The notes under the pieces: model-generated
What the model was told of the DNA's origin: nothing
What the model saw: the letters and a program-made list of their open reading frames with translations, nothing else
Databases searched by the model: none
Shown: piece after piece, positions 49,408-58,561 of the stretch
Layout of the letters: each line of letters starts with the position of its first letter
Numbering within the stretch: position 1 is the stretch's first letter
Made by a program: the position numbers and the translations under genes
NCBI RefSeq assembly: GCF_030730875.1
Contig: NZ_JAVAMA010000012.1
Location: forward strand, 124,001-188,000
Reading direction: 5' to 3'
Source: Sphingomonas sp. DG1-23
Lineage (GTDB): Bacteria > Pseudomonadota > Alphaproteobacteria > Sphingomonadales > Sphingomonadaceae
Length of the DNA: 64,000 nt

Positions 49408-50721
49408 GTGCGCGTGATCCAGAGTTCCATACAGCCTTGCGCCACGCGGCAGCCATGGCTTGTGCCCGTCGCCGGGACGGCGGCCTTCTCGGCCTATTTC
49501 GCCATGTACGCGTTTCGCAAGCCGCTCGCCGCGGCGACCTTTACGGATGCAGGCGGGTGGGATTTCGCGATCGACTACAAATCGTGCCTGCTGATCGCAC
49601 AGGTCATCGGCTACGCTTTCTCCAAGATGATCGGCATCCGGGTGGTCGCCGAGCTGACGCATGCGCGACGTGCCGTGACGATCTGTTCCCTCGTGGCCAG
49701 CGCCTGGCTGGCGCTGGTGCTGTTCGCGATCCTCCCGGCGCCGTGGAATATCGTCGCGATCTTCTGCAACGGCTTGCCGCTGGGGATGATCTGGGGCCTC
49801 GTCTTCAGCTATCTCGAAGGACGCCGCGCCACCGATCTGCTCGCCGCGATCCTGTGCTCCAGCTTCATACTTTCCTCGGGCGTGGTGAAATCCGTCGCCG
49901 CGGCGCTGATGGGATGGGGCGTATCCGAATGGTGGATGCCCGCCGCGACCGGCGCGCTGTTCTTCCCTGTCCTGCTGGTCTCGGTCTTTTCGCTCGACGC
50001 GCTGCCGCCGCCCGGCGCGGACGAGCGGGCGGAGCGCGTGGCCCGGACCCCGATGCTGCGCGCCGACCGGATCGCCTATCTGCGCAACAACGCCGCTGTG
50101 ATCTTGCTGCTGTTGCTCGGCGATGTCGCGCTCACCGCGCTGCGCGACTTCCGCGACAATTTCGCCGCCGAGATCTGGATGGAGCTCGGCTACAGAAACA
50201 CCGCGCCGCTATTTTCCGCCAGCGAAGTGCCGGTCGCGCTCGCGGCATTGGCGGGGTTGGGCATGCTGATGCTGATCCGGAACAATTATCGCGCCCTGAT
50301 CGCGACACATGCGATCATCGTCCTCAGCGCGCTGCTGCTCGCGGGAGCGACCTTCGCCTTTTCCGCCCATTGGATCGACGGTCTCGCGTGGATGATCCTG
50401 ACCGGCATCGGCCTCTTCCTTGCCTATGCGCCGTTCAGCTCGATATTGTTCGATCGGGTGATCGCCACCATCGGCAAGGCAGGCAATGCCGGATTCCTGA
50501 TCTATCTTGCCGACACGTTCGGCTATTTCGGTAGCGTCGGGCTGCTATTGTATCGGAGCCTCGTCCGCGACGGGATGCGCTGGCTGCCATTCTACATCAA
50601 TTGCACCTATGCCGCGGCAGCGGTCGTGATAATGTGCACCTTGTGCTCCGCCATGCTTTTCATGCGCAGGCACCAGCGTTCCGTTGCAGCCAGGCTCTAT
50701 CCCTTCGCGTCGGCGATATAG
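49408..50721 (+). CDS. DUF5690-type MFS transporter
   Basis: A 437-residue inner-membrane protein with about 12 hydrophobic segments. WLVPVAGTAAFSAYFAMYAFRKPLAAATF and NGLPLGMIWGLVFSYLEGRRATDLL are features of the DUF5690 branch of the major facilitator superfamily. That branch resembles the organophosphate:phosphate antiporters (GlpT/UhpT) in the first helix. The start is uncertain: the GTG at 49408 is used, and the GTG at 49414 is equally possible; neither has a clear ribosome site. It is divergent from the TonB receptor and 100 bases before the phospholipase C gene. Uptake of the phosphorylated head group is inference. Confidence 0.82.
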   Translation: MRVIQSSIQPCATRQPWLVPVAGTAAFSAYFAMYAFRKPLAAATFTDAGGWDFAIDYKSCLLIAQVIGYAFSKMIGIRVVAELTHARRAVTICSLVASAWLALVLFAILPAPWNIVAIFCNGLPLGMIWGLVFSYLEGRRATDLLAAILCSSFILSSGVVKSVAAALMGWGVSEWWMPAATGALFFPVLLVSVFSLDALPPPGADERAERVARTPMLRADRIAYLRNNAAVILLLLLGDVALTALRDFRDNFAAEIWMELGYRNTAPLFSASEVPVALAALAGLGMLMLIRNNYRALIATHAIIVLSALLLAGATFAFSAHWIDGLAWMILTGIGLFLAYAPFSSILFDRVIATIGKAGNAGFLIYLADTFGYFGSVGLLLYRSLVRDGMRWLPFYINCTYAAAAVVIMCTLCSAMLFMRRHQRSVAARLYPFASAI

Positions 50722-50821
50722 ATCGAGGTCCCCGGCTTCGGTCCGAAGCTCTGAACGTGAGGGGAGGGGCGTTGCCGGGGCGCTTCCTCCCGACCGGGTT
50801 ATCGGGGATTGGGACACAGAT

Positions 50822-52936
50822 ATGACGCATTCGCTCGAGGGCCGGCGCGCTTTCATCAAGGCCATGATGGCGGCGGGCGGCGCGGCCTCCGGTCTGCTGC
50901 CCTCGATCGCCCGCGCGCTGGATATCCCGGCGCATCGGCGCACCGGCACGATCATGGACGTCGAGCATGTGGTGATCCTGACGCAGGAGAACCGCTCGTT
51001 CGACCATTATTTCGGCGCGATGCATGGGGTGCGCGGCTTCGGCGACCGGTTCGCGATTCTCGCACCGCCTTTGCCCGGGGCTCCCGATCGCACCGTTTTC
51101 GTCCAGCCGAACCAGCAGGACGGCGCCACGCCTGCGCTGGTCGCACCGTTCCGGCTGGACACCGTCCGCGACTTCCGCCTGTATCGCCCGCTGGGCACGC
51201 CGCATGGCTTCCCGGACAGCCAGGCGGCGTGGGACAATGGCCGGCTGGGCGGGTGGCCGAAGCACAAGCAGAACCAGGCGATGGCCTATTTCACCCGCGA
51301 GGACATCCCGTTCCAATATGCCCTCGCAGAGGCCTTCACGCTGTGCGACGCCTATCATTGCGCGCTGCATCTCAGCACCAATCCCAACCGGCTCTATATC
51401 TGGACCGGCACGCACGACCCGCAGGCGCGCGGCAACGGCCCGGCGATCGACAACGGCTATGACGGGTTCGAAGACCCGCGCGGGCATGGCGGCTACATCT
51501 GGAAAACCTATCCGGAGCGGCTGCTGGATGCGGGGGTGAGCTTCCAGATCTACCAGGACATGGCCGACAATTTCAGCGACAATCCGCTGGTCGGCTTCCG
51601 CCGCTATCGCGATGCCCGCTCCGCGAAATCGGGCCCCGATGCCGAGCTTGTGCGCCGCACGATGACGACCCGGACTCTCGATCAGCTGAAGGGCGATGTG
51701 CTGGCCGACAGACTGCCGCAGGTCTCGTGGATCGTCGCGCCGACGGCGTGGTCCGAGCATCCCAGCGTCTCCACCCCGCTTCAGGGCGCCGAATATACCG
51801 CGCAGCTGCTCGACGCGCTCACGGCCAATCCGCAGGTCTGGGCGAAGACGGTCCTGCTGATCAACTTCGACGAGAATGACGGCCTGTTCGATCACGTGCC
51901 GCCGCCCGCGCCGCCGGCACGCGACAAGGCCAATCCGGCGAGATCGATCGGGAGCACGACGATCGCGGCCGAGGACGAGTATCATCTGCATTCACAGAGC
52001 GCCGCCGACGCCGCCTATCTCGGCCGGCCCTATGGGCTGGGGCCGCGCGTGCCGATGTACGTCGTCTCGCCGTGGAGCGCCGGCGGCTATGTCGCGTCGG
52101 AAGTCTTCGATCATACCAGCGTGATCCGCTTTCTGGAGACCCGCTTCGGCGTGCGCGAGCCCAATATCAGCGCGTGGCGCAGAGCGGTGTGTGGCGATCT
52201 GACCTCCTGCTTCGATTTCGCCCGGCCGGACCACCGCAATTTCCTGAAGAAGCTGCCCGAGACCCGTGCCTTGTCGGAGCGCGCGTCCATATTGAAGGAA
52301 GTCCGGCCGGATCTGCCCCCGGCCCCGGCAGCGCCGATACAGGAAGCGGGGCTACGGCGGCGGCGCGCCACCCCCTATGCGCTCGAGGCGTATCTGGCCG
52401 AAGCAGCGGGCGAGCCCATGCTGCACCTCGTCAACGACAGCGCCGATCGCGCGGCAGTGTTCCACCTCTATTGCCGCGATCGTCTCGATGCCGATCCTGC
52501 GCGCCATACCGTCGGCGCAGGCGAACGCATGCTGGTCCCGCTCGGGCAGGAGGAGGCGAGCGCGCTGGATCTGTTTCTGCTGGGGCCGAACGGCTTTCAC
52601 CGCAGCTTTGGCGGCGCGGCTTCCCGCCTCACCGCGCGGATCGAAACGAGGGGGAGGGGCATGGCCACGCTCCGCCTCGAAAATCGGTCCGAATTGCCGC
52701 GCACGCTGGAGATACGGGACCTCGCTTACGGCCAGCCGTCACGCCGCACGTCGCTCGCGCCCCGACAGGCGCGCGGACTGTCGCTGAAACTGGAGAAGAG
52801 CCATGGCTGGTACGATATCGGGATCGAGGCGAGCGGCATGAGCCTCCGCATGGCCGGCCATGTCGAAAACGGCGAGGCCTCCTATTCAGATCCCGCCGCG
52901 TACGGGGCCGCGACGATGCGGTCGAAGACGCGGTGA
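50822..52936 (+). CDS. Phosphocholine-type phospholipase C
   Basis: A 704-residue enzyme. The leader (EGRRAFIKAMMAAGGAASGLL) is a Tat signal, as in PlcH/PlcN. The catalytic phosphoesterase domain has EHVVILTQENRSFDHYFG, SFQIYQDMADNFSDN, SWIVAPTAWSEHPS, INFDENDGLFDHVPPP and EVFDHTSVIRFLETRFG, covering the ligands seen in this family. The C-terminal region (about 530-700) holds two beta domains like DUF756, which bacterial PLCs use for lipid or surface contact. ATG at 50822. It should release phosphocholine or related head groups from phospholipids in the periplasm or outside the cell. It is the second PF04185-type enzyme in the window; unlike the one at 17472 it is clearly exported. Confidence 0.9.
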   Translation: MTHSLEGRRAFIKAMMAAGGAASGLLPSIARALDIPAHRRTGTIMDVEHVVILTQENRSFDHYFGAMHGVRGFGDRFAILAPPLPGAPDRTVFVQPNQQDGATPALVAPFRLDTVRDFRLYRPLGTPHGFPDSQAAWDNGRLGGWPKHKQNQAMAYFTREDIPFQYALAEAFTLCDAYHCALHLSTNPNRLYIWTGTHDPQARGNGPAIDNGYDGFEDPRGHGGYIWKTYPERLLDAGVSFQIYQDMADNFSDNPLVGFRRYRDARSAKSGPDAELVRRTMTTRTLDQLKGDVLADRLPQVSWIVAPTAWSEHPSVSTPLQGAEYTAQLLDALTANPQVWAKTVLLINFDENDGLFDHVPPPAPPARDKANPARSIGSTTIAAEDEYHLHSQSAADAAYLGRPYGLGPRVPMYVVSPWSAGGYVASEVFDHTSVIRFLETRFGVREPNISAWRRAVCGDLTSCFDFARPDHRNFLKKLPETRALSERASILKEVRPDLPPAPAAPIQEAGLRRRRATPYALEAYLAEAAGEPMLHLVNDSADRAAVFHLYCRDRLDADPARHTVGAGERMLVPLGQEEASALDLFLLGPNGFHRSFGGAASRLTARIETRGRGMATLRLENRSELPRTLEIRDLAYGQPSRRTSLAPRQARGLSLKLEKSHGWYDIGIEASGMSLRMAGHVENGEASYSDPAAYGAATMRSKTR

Positions 52937-52951
52937 GCTGCGCAATCGGCG

Positions 52952-55900
52952 CTATTCCACCGTGCCGATCGACGGTTGAAGCTCCAGCCCATAGCCCTTG
53001 AACCGCTCGCCGACTCCCGCTTCGTTGCGCACTGCCGCGTCCGCATCGGTTTGAGACCTTGCCTTGTCGCCCTTGCGCGCCCAGGCCAGCGCGCGGCCGA
53101 ACAGCGAGGAGGTCTGGTTCGGCGATTTCGCCAGCGCCCGGTCATAATCGGCTATCGCTTCATCGACGCGGCCGAGACGCAGATAGACGAGGGCGCGGCT
53201 GTCGAGGAAGCCGGCGATATCGGGTTCCCTGGCGAGCGCGCCGTTGCAATCCGCCAACGCGCTTTCGAGCGCGACCCCGGCCGTGGCCTTGGCCCAGCAC
53301 AGATTGTTCAGCGCGACGGGCTCGGCTGTCTTGATCGCCGCCGCGAAATCCTTGTCGGCGCTTTTGCCGTCGCCGGCGCGCGCATAGGCGATCCCGCGCC
53401 CCGAGAGCAGCCCGGCATCGTCGGGTTGTCTGGCGAGCGCCTTCGAGTAGGTCGCGATCGCGCCACGATAGTCGCTCTCATCGGCCTGCAGCTTCGCCAT
53501 GGTGGCGAGCGCATCGGTCGAATCGGGCTCCAGCCGCAACGCCGCCTCGATGTCCTGCTTGCGGCCCGCTTTGTCGGCCTTGGGCCGATTTTCACTGCGG
53601 TTCAGATAGATGAAGGCTTCGGGCTTGATCGCCAGCGCGCGATCATAAGCCTTCATCGCCTCGTCGGATTTGCCGAACGCGTTGTAGATGGCGGCGGCAG
53701 TGACGTGCGTATAGGTTTGATCGGGAATGGCCGCCGAAATCGCGGCGGCCTCGGCGAGCCCCTCTTCGGTCTTGCCCTGGCGCCGGAAGATATTCGCCCG
53801 CAACAGATAGAGCGTGGACCAGCGGGGCTCGAGCTTCAGCGCCGCCGCCGAATCGCGCAACGCCGCCGCGTCGTCGCCGACGGAGCGGTACGCCTCGGCG
53901 CGCGAGCCGAACGCGAAGGCGTTGCCCGGGTCGATCTCGATCGCGGCGGTATAGGCCGCCACGGCGTCCTTCGGGGTGCCGTTGCGCTGCGCCATCAGGC
54001 CGCGGCCGCGGAACACGACCGCATTGCGCGGATCGAGCGCGTAGGCCGCGTCGAGATCTTTCGTGGCGGCCGGAAAGTCGTTCTTCCAGACCCGCGCGAT
54101 GCCGCGATTGGCGAAAGCGAGGGCGCTCTTCGGGTCGAGCGCGAGCGCGCGGTCGAAATCCGCGATCGCCTCGTCATAACGGGCGCGGTCGAGCAGCAAA
54201 TTGCCGCGGAAGAGGAAGCCGTCCACCGTGGTCGGCATGGTATCGAGAGTCTGCGCAACTTCCTTTTCGGTCAGCCGATACTGCGCCGGGCGCTTCAGGT
54301 AGACGGTCTTTCCGGCGAGGTCGCGCAGCGCCTTCTCGGCCGCGGGCGCCTCGCTCGCCGGGAATTCGGGGGCGATGCTCCGCTCGGTCTTCTCGATGGT
54401 GAAGACGTTGCCCATTAGCCGCGCCTGGCGGCGATAGGCGATGCCGGCGATCGTCCGGTCGACATCCTCCTGTGACCCGGCCCTGGCGCTTTCGAAGCCG
54501 GGAGGGAGCAGGATCGTCTCGGTGACGCGGGTGTAATAGGGATGGGCGACCGAGAACGGCGCGTCGCTGTCCGGCCCGGGCTCGCGGCCGAAATCGGCCT
54601 TGTAGCCGATCGCGGTGCCGTCGGTTTCGTACCAGCCGCTGCTCCAGTCCATTCGCGCCAGGCCGGTCATCGTCAGGCGCTGCTCGCCGGTGGCCGGATC
54701 GAAGCTGGCCGCGACCGACTTCGGCTCGATGAAGTCGTACTCGCCTTTCCAATATTCGCGCAGCGATCGCTCGCGCACCTCGCCGGTGAGGTTGGCAAGC
54801 CCGAGATTGGTCGCAGTCGCCGCATCGCCGCGCATCACCGTCTCGACGGTGACCGGCGCCGGTACGGTGAGGCCTGCCGTGGCGTCGATGCGGATGGCGA
54901 CTTCGTGGCCCGGCTTGTCGAGCGGCGCGGGCAGCAAGCGGACCAATGCCGCCCCCTTGGCGACGAGCGGCAGCCCCCAGCTAAAGTCCGGGACAGCGAG
55001 CCGATCGAGGCTGGCGTCGCCGGTGCGGGTGCCGTCGAGCCAGAAGCTCTTGCCGGCAATCCTGGCGCGAACGATCACGTGATTGAACAAGCCGACCATC
55101 GGCACGCGGGTATCGAGGCCGTCCCCGAATACCGTGCTGACCGCAACCGGCTCCGCCTCGATGTTCATCTCGCGCAGGAGTGCGAGGAGGAGCGCGGTCT
55201 TGCCTTTGCAATCGCCGTAGCGGCGCGTCCAGGTGACCTCGGCATCGGCGGGAACGAGTCCACCGCTGCCCATTGCCAGCGCGACATATCGCACCCGGTC
55301 CTGCACCAAAGCGAGCGCCGCTTCGGCGCGCCTCTCCGGATCGGCGGACGCGGCGCGAATGCGCTCCAGCTCGGCGCGAAGCGGGCCTTGCGCCGGCAAG
55401 GTGGCAGCCTTTTCGAAGAGCGGCGCCAGCAGCGCGCCCAGATCCGCCCAGGACCGGAAATCGGTGGCCTCCACCGTTCCGCCGAGCGAATAGCGTGCCG
55501 GGGCGCCCTTGGGCGGGTTGAACGGCTGCACGTCGTCGAGCGAGAATTCGACTATTCTGCGATTCCCCGACTGGATCGGCTTGAACGCAGGAAGCCCCGC
55601 AGACTGGCGCAGCTGTACCCGCAAGTCGGCGGGCCATTCGATCCGCATGTGCATCCGCCCGATCGGCGTGGCATTCCACCCGCCGGCGAGATGCTCGACA
55701 TGGCCTTTCATCACCGGATCGCTCGACGATACCGACGTCGCGAACTCGATCACGTCGCCGACCTGCAGCCCCTCAGGCTGGATATTGGCGGTGAGCATAC
55801 CGTCGAGGGTCGCGCTTTCCAGATTGGTCTCGCGCCGCAGCACGGTGAAGGTCTGGCCCGATTCCAGCACGTCGATCACCTTGTCGCCGCGCCGGATCAG

Positions 55901-56209
55901 GAGCTTGTGAACCGTGAGCTCGTCGGTCTCCGGTCGCCACGGGAAAGAGATGTTTCCCGCCGCCAGTCCCTGCGGCGTCTGGATCTTGAGCACGACCTGC
56001 GAATAGATCGTCTCGCGGCCGGTCTCCAGCGCCACCTGCTGGTCCCACAGCAGCATCTTTATGGCGGCGTCGTCCGGTTTGGCGGGGGCGGGTGGCACCG
56101 CCACCGGCTTCACCCAGGCCGGTACCGGCCCGATCACCGGCTTGTCTCCCGCCTGCGCGGCGGTCGTGAACATAGTGGACGCCATGAAGGCGATGAGCAG
56201 CTTCCGCAC
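52952..56209 (-). CDS. DUF3857/transglutaminase-like/TPR protein, exported
   Basis: A 1085-residue envelope protein. Signal peptide (RKLLIAFMASTMFTTAAQA), DUF3857 domain (about 50-250), then a transglutaminase-like domain with a complete Cys-His-Asp set: Cys334 in RYGDCKGKTALLL, His377 in FNHVIV and Asp392 in WLDGTR. From about 660 to the end there are ten or more TPR repeats (for example YDEAIADFDRALALDPKSALAFANRG). The protein should act as a periplasmic protease-like or scaffolding factor; the target is unknown. It begins at a GTG (56209). The 3' end is 15 bases from the convergent phospholipase C gene. Confidence 0.87.
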   Translation of the reverse strand: MRKLLIAFMASTMFTTAAQAGDKPVIGPVPAWVKPVAVPPAPAKPDDAAIKMLLWDQQVALETGRETIYSQVVLKIQTPQGLAAGNISFPWRPETDELTVHKLLIRRGDKVIDVLESGQTFTVLRRETNLESATLDGMLTANIQPEGLQVGDVIEFATSVSSSDPVMKGHVEHLAGGWNATPIGRMHMRIEWPADLRVQLRQSAGLPAFKPIQSGNRRIVEFSLDDVQPFNPPKGAPARYSLGGTVEATDFRSWADLGALLAPLFEKAATLPAQGPLRAELERIRAASADPERRAEAALALVQDRVRYVALAMGSGGLVPADAEVTWTRRYGDCKGKTALLLALLREMNIEAEPVAVSTVFGDGLDTRVPMVGLFNHVIVRARIAGKSFWLDGTRTGDASLDRLAVPDFSWGLPLVAKGAALVRLLPAPLDKPGHEVAIRIDATAGLTVPAPVTVETVMRGDAATATNLGLANLTGEVRERSLREYWKGEYDFIEPKSVAASFDPATGEQRLTMTGLARMDWSSGWYETDGTAIGYKADFGREPGPDSDAPFSVAHPYYTRVTETILLPPGFESARAGSQEDVDRTIAGIAYRRQARLMGNVFTIEKTERSIAPEFPASEAPAAEKALRDLAGKTVYLKRPAQYRLTEKEVAQTLDTMPTTVDGFLFRGNLLLDRARYDEAIADFDRALALDPKSALAFANRGIARVWKNDFPAATKDLDAAYALDPRNAVVFRGRGLMAQRNGTPKDAVAAYTAAIEIDPGNAFAFGSRAEAYRSVGDDAAALRDSAAALKLEPRWSTLYLLRANIFRRQGKTEEGLAEAAAISAAIPDQTYTHVTAAAIYNAFGKSDEAMKAYDRALAIKPEAFIYLNRSENRPKADKAGRKQDIEAALRLEPDSTDALATMAKLQADESDYRGAIATYSKALARQPDDAGLLSGRGIAYARAGDGKSADKDFAAAIKTAEPVALNNLCWAKATAGVALESALADCNGALAREPDIAGFLDSRALVYLRLGRVDEAIADYDRALAKSPNQTSSLFGRALAWARKGDKARSQTDADAAVRNEAGVGERFKGYGLELQPSIGTVE

Positions 56210-56401
56210 GATTTTACCCCCGATTTCAGGGGAGCTTAACCGCCGGATTTGATCATTGCACCTAAAAGCCAGCCAATTTCTTGCGCGTCGGCCATGGGGC
56301 GTCGGACACGAAAGTCTCCAGTTTCGAGATTTCCAGGCCTCGGACCCGCTGCGGCCAAGCCTTACGACCGTTAAAAACGGCCAATCGCCTCGACCGCGAG
56401 T

Positions 56402-57574
56402 CTACCCTGAGGCGGCCGCGCCGGGCTTCGCAATCTTGTATACCGATCTGCCGAGGCGCTCGCGCACCGAGACGTAGTCCGAGGCCGACAGGCTGATCAT
56501 CCTGAGCTCGTGACTCAAAACCAACGCAAGGCCGAAAGCCAGATCCATGAATTCCGAATCTAGCTCTCTCTTCCTCTGCTTCTTGTCGAGCCGCCCGATC
56601 GCGAAAGTCTTGTACTCTTCCCGGAACTTCAGCGTCTTCAGCGACTCAATCGCCGCGACCGCGTGCGTCGCGAGGGGCATATCCGGTTCGTCATCGCCGT
56701 CCGAAGCCAGAGCCCTCGTCGCGTAGCGCTCCGCGATCGTCGCGCTCACGCCAAGCCGGCGAAGCGCGACTTCGAGGCCGAACTCGGGCGGGGTCGCCGC
56801 GAACTCGCGACCCGGCAGCTCGAGCTGCGTGTTTCTCTCGTCGGCCGACGCAAATGCGTTGATCATCGAATGATCGAGCAGGAACGGGATGATGTTCTCC
56901 GTTGCGCTTCGAAATCGATAGGTAAGCTGATAACGGGTCGTGCGATCTGCAACGTGGATCAAGCGATTGAACAAGCGATAATATGTCAGAAGAGCGCGGG
57001 CGAAATCCAGCGCGAGCAGGCTGCGCGCGAAGCGTTCGTCGAGGTCGAACTCGCTGACAAGCTCGCTCAGCGCTTTTCGAGTGCTTCCTCGATGCGCTTC
57101 CGTTTCCAACAACAGCGAACGGCGGATTGCCGCAGCCAGGAATCTCGGCTGATTGATGAACCCAGCCACTTCGAGCTGCGAAAACGGGAAGTTCCGCAGC
57201 CCCTCGAACATCTTCTTCAAACGCTCGACCAAGACCGGGCGCGTGCCGGTCTCCACGATCCCGTTGACGTGGCGAAACGCGAAAACGTTTGCGTCGCCGG
57301 GCCGATATTCGAGCTTGATGCTCTCGGGCGCCGGCAGGAGCTCCTCTTCGAGGACCTCCGCCTTCGAAAAGGAATCAATCGAAAGCAGGTTGTTGGCCGT
57401 ATTCGCGAGATAGTATCCGCCCTCCGGCGAGGTAAACGCCGGGGTGACGAAGCCCGGTACGTCGAGGCCGGGATCAATGATTCCAATCAGCCTGAAGTTT
57501 TCGTTGGCGGGCGTTGCGGTGGCCACGGCTAGGCGACTTTCAAGGTCTGATGCAAATCCTGCACCATTGAACAT
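56402..57574 (-). CDS. Unknown protein, second gene of an unrecognised pair
   Basis: About 390 residues (374 if it starts at the GTG at 57526). No signal peptide or membrane helix. The mid-part is mostly helical, rich in Leu, Arg and Glu. Notable stretches are LRNFPFSQLEVAGFINQPRFLAAAIRRSLLL, FDLDERFARSLLALDFARALLTYYRLFNRLIHVADRTT and LGLSVYKIAKPG-like endings. I do not recognise a family. The start is uncertain: the ATG at 57574 overlaps the upstream gene by 46 bases, while the GTG at 57526 leaves a three-base gap; neither has a clear ribosome site. Base composition is less GC-rich than neighbouring genes. It pairs with the gene at 57529-58302 on the same strand. Confidence 0.72.
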   Translation of the reverse strand: MFNGAGFASDLESRLAVATATPANENFRLIGIIDPGLDVPGFVTPAFTSPEGGYYLANTANNLLSIDSFSKAEVLEEELLPAPESIKLEYRPGDANVFAFRHVNGIVETGTRPVLVERLKKMFEGLRNFPFSQLEVAGFINQPRFLAAAIRRSLLLETEAHRGSTRKALSELVSEFDLDERFARSLLALDFARALLTYYRLFNRLIHVADRTTRYQLTYRFRSATENIIPFLLDHSMINAFASADERNTQLELPGREFAATPPEFGLEVALRRLGVSATIAERYATRALASDGDDEPDMPLATHAVAAIESLKTLKFREEYKTFAIGRLDKKQRKRELDSEFMDLAFGLALVLSHELRMISLSASDYVSVRERLGRSVYKIAKPGAAASG

Positions 57575-58302
57575 GCATATTCCAAAACAACCGACATAAG
57601 TCCTGACCGCTGCTGTTGCATGTACTGATATTTCTGGACGCAGACTCCTTGCGATTGCAGGCTCCGAATCGCGCTGTTGTCGGCATATTGCCGAGGCAGC
57701 ACGATACCGAGAATGTTCGACGCGTCGATCGGGACATCGGTCAGGCTGGTCACCTCGAGCGATGAGCGCCGATCGTCCGCCGCATCGGGATCGGCGTCGC
57801 GCACGATCGCCGAGTAGCATTCGACCGCGGGGCAATCCGGATCGAGCCGTCGCATGAACCCGTCCAGGTCAGCCCGGATATAGTCTCCATAGGACTGCCA
57901 GTGGCGCTCGATCACCCGTTCGCACTCCGTGATCTCCTCGCGCATGGCAAAGTCCGTCAGTTTGTGGCCATCGGCGGAAGGACCGTAACGCGGAAAACCC
58001 CCGGTATCGAACGGATATACACTGAACGGTGCGGCTATCGCGTCAGGTGCAATGATCAACGCCGCGGGCGCAGCGATGACGACGTTCGTCTTGCTGCTGT
58101 CCTTGGGACGATAGGCGGCGCGCCCGTAGAAGAAATAGTTCAGCTTCTCGCCGAAAACATCGCAGATTTCGTCAGTCGAAACGACCCCGTTCTCGATGAA
58201 GTCGAGGATCGTTCTACAGGAGGCGACGTGGCACAAAGGAAGCTGCGGGTTCGCAGGCGTGCTCGTGTTGACGGCCAGCGACTGCCTGAAGCTATGCGGC
58301 AT
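57529..58302 (-). CDS. Unknown protein, first gene of an unrecognised pair; possible ADP-ribosyltransferase-like start
   Basis: A 257-residue protein with no signal peptide or membrane helix. Early features are LCHVASCRTILDFIENG, DEICDVFGEKLNYFFYGRAAYRP and IIAPDAIAAPFSVYPFDTGGFPRYG. The arrangement (an early His followed by YFFYGRxAYR and a later acidic half) recalls small ADP-ribosyltransferase or NAD-binding folds; this is a weak impression and I do not assign a function. ATG at 58302 lies five bases after a run of six G. The next gene follows or overlaps directly, so the two are surely one operon. The context (between a conserved envelope gene and an accessory secondary-metabolism block) suits a laterally acquired module. 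Confidence 0.75.
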   Translation of the reverse strand: MPHSFRQSLAVNTSTPANPQLPLCHVASCRTILDFIENGVVSTDEICDVFGEKLNYFFYGRAAYRPKDSSKTNVVIAAPAALIIAPDAIAAPFSVYPFDTGGFPRYGPSADGHKLTDFAMREEITECERVIERHWQSYGDYIRADLDGFMRRLDPDCPAVECYSAIVRDADPDAADDRRSSLEVTSLTDVPIDASNILGIVLPRQYADNSAIRSLQSQGVCVQKYQYMQQQRSGLMSVVLEYACSMVQDLHQTLKVA

Positions 58303-58561
58303 TCATCCCCCCACTTTCGCTGCGAGCGAGGTTATGTTTAAAGGCTGCGCCGACGCAAGCGAAATTGGGCCGTAAATTCCAGCTCCGATAGAGAGGCATT
58401 TTACTCTATGCTTATCGGATTCGGCGTTCGCTCCGAAATAATCCATCCCATTATGAGACCATGACGACCGGTCTCTCTCTCGATCGTCTCGGTCGCCACT
58501 CGCAATTATCTGGCACCGTCCTGCACGATGGCCCGCCAGCTTCGGGCGATAGCGGCAATTA
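58303..58561. other. 259-base spacer, no gene seen
   Basis: Both flanking operons are on the minus strand, so this spacer holds the promoter of the unknown pair and the end of the siderophore-interacting gene. An AT-richer patch lies near 58370-58460 (GAGGCATTTTACTCTATGCTTATCGG). A 65-codon frame at 58461-58658 overlaps the neighbouring gene on the other strand and has no supporting features. Confidence 0.5.

Noticed and set aside
54542..56239. 565-codon frame on the plus strand
   Set aside because: Antisense to the DUF3857/TPR protein; no signal, motif or ribosome site.
56210..56401. Possible small gene between the TPR protein and the unknown pair
   Set aside because: Short frames at 56256-56477 have no ribosome site and run into the neighbouring gene.
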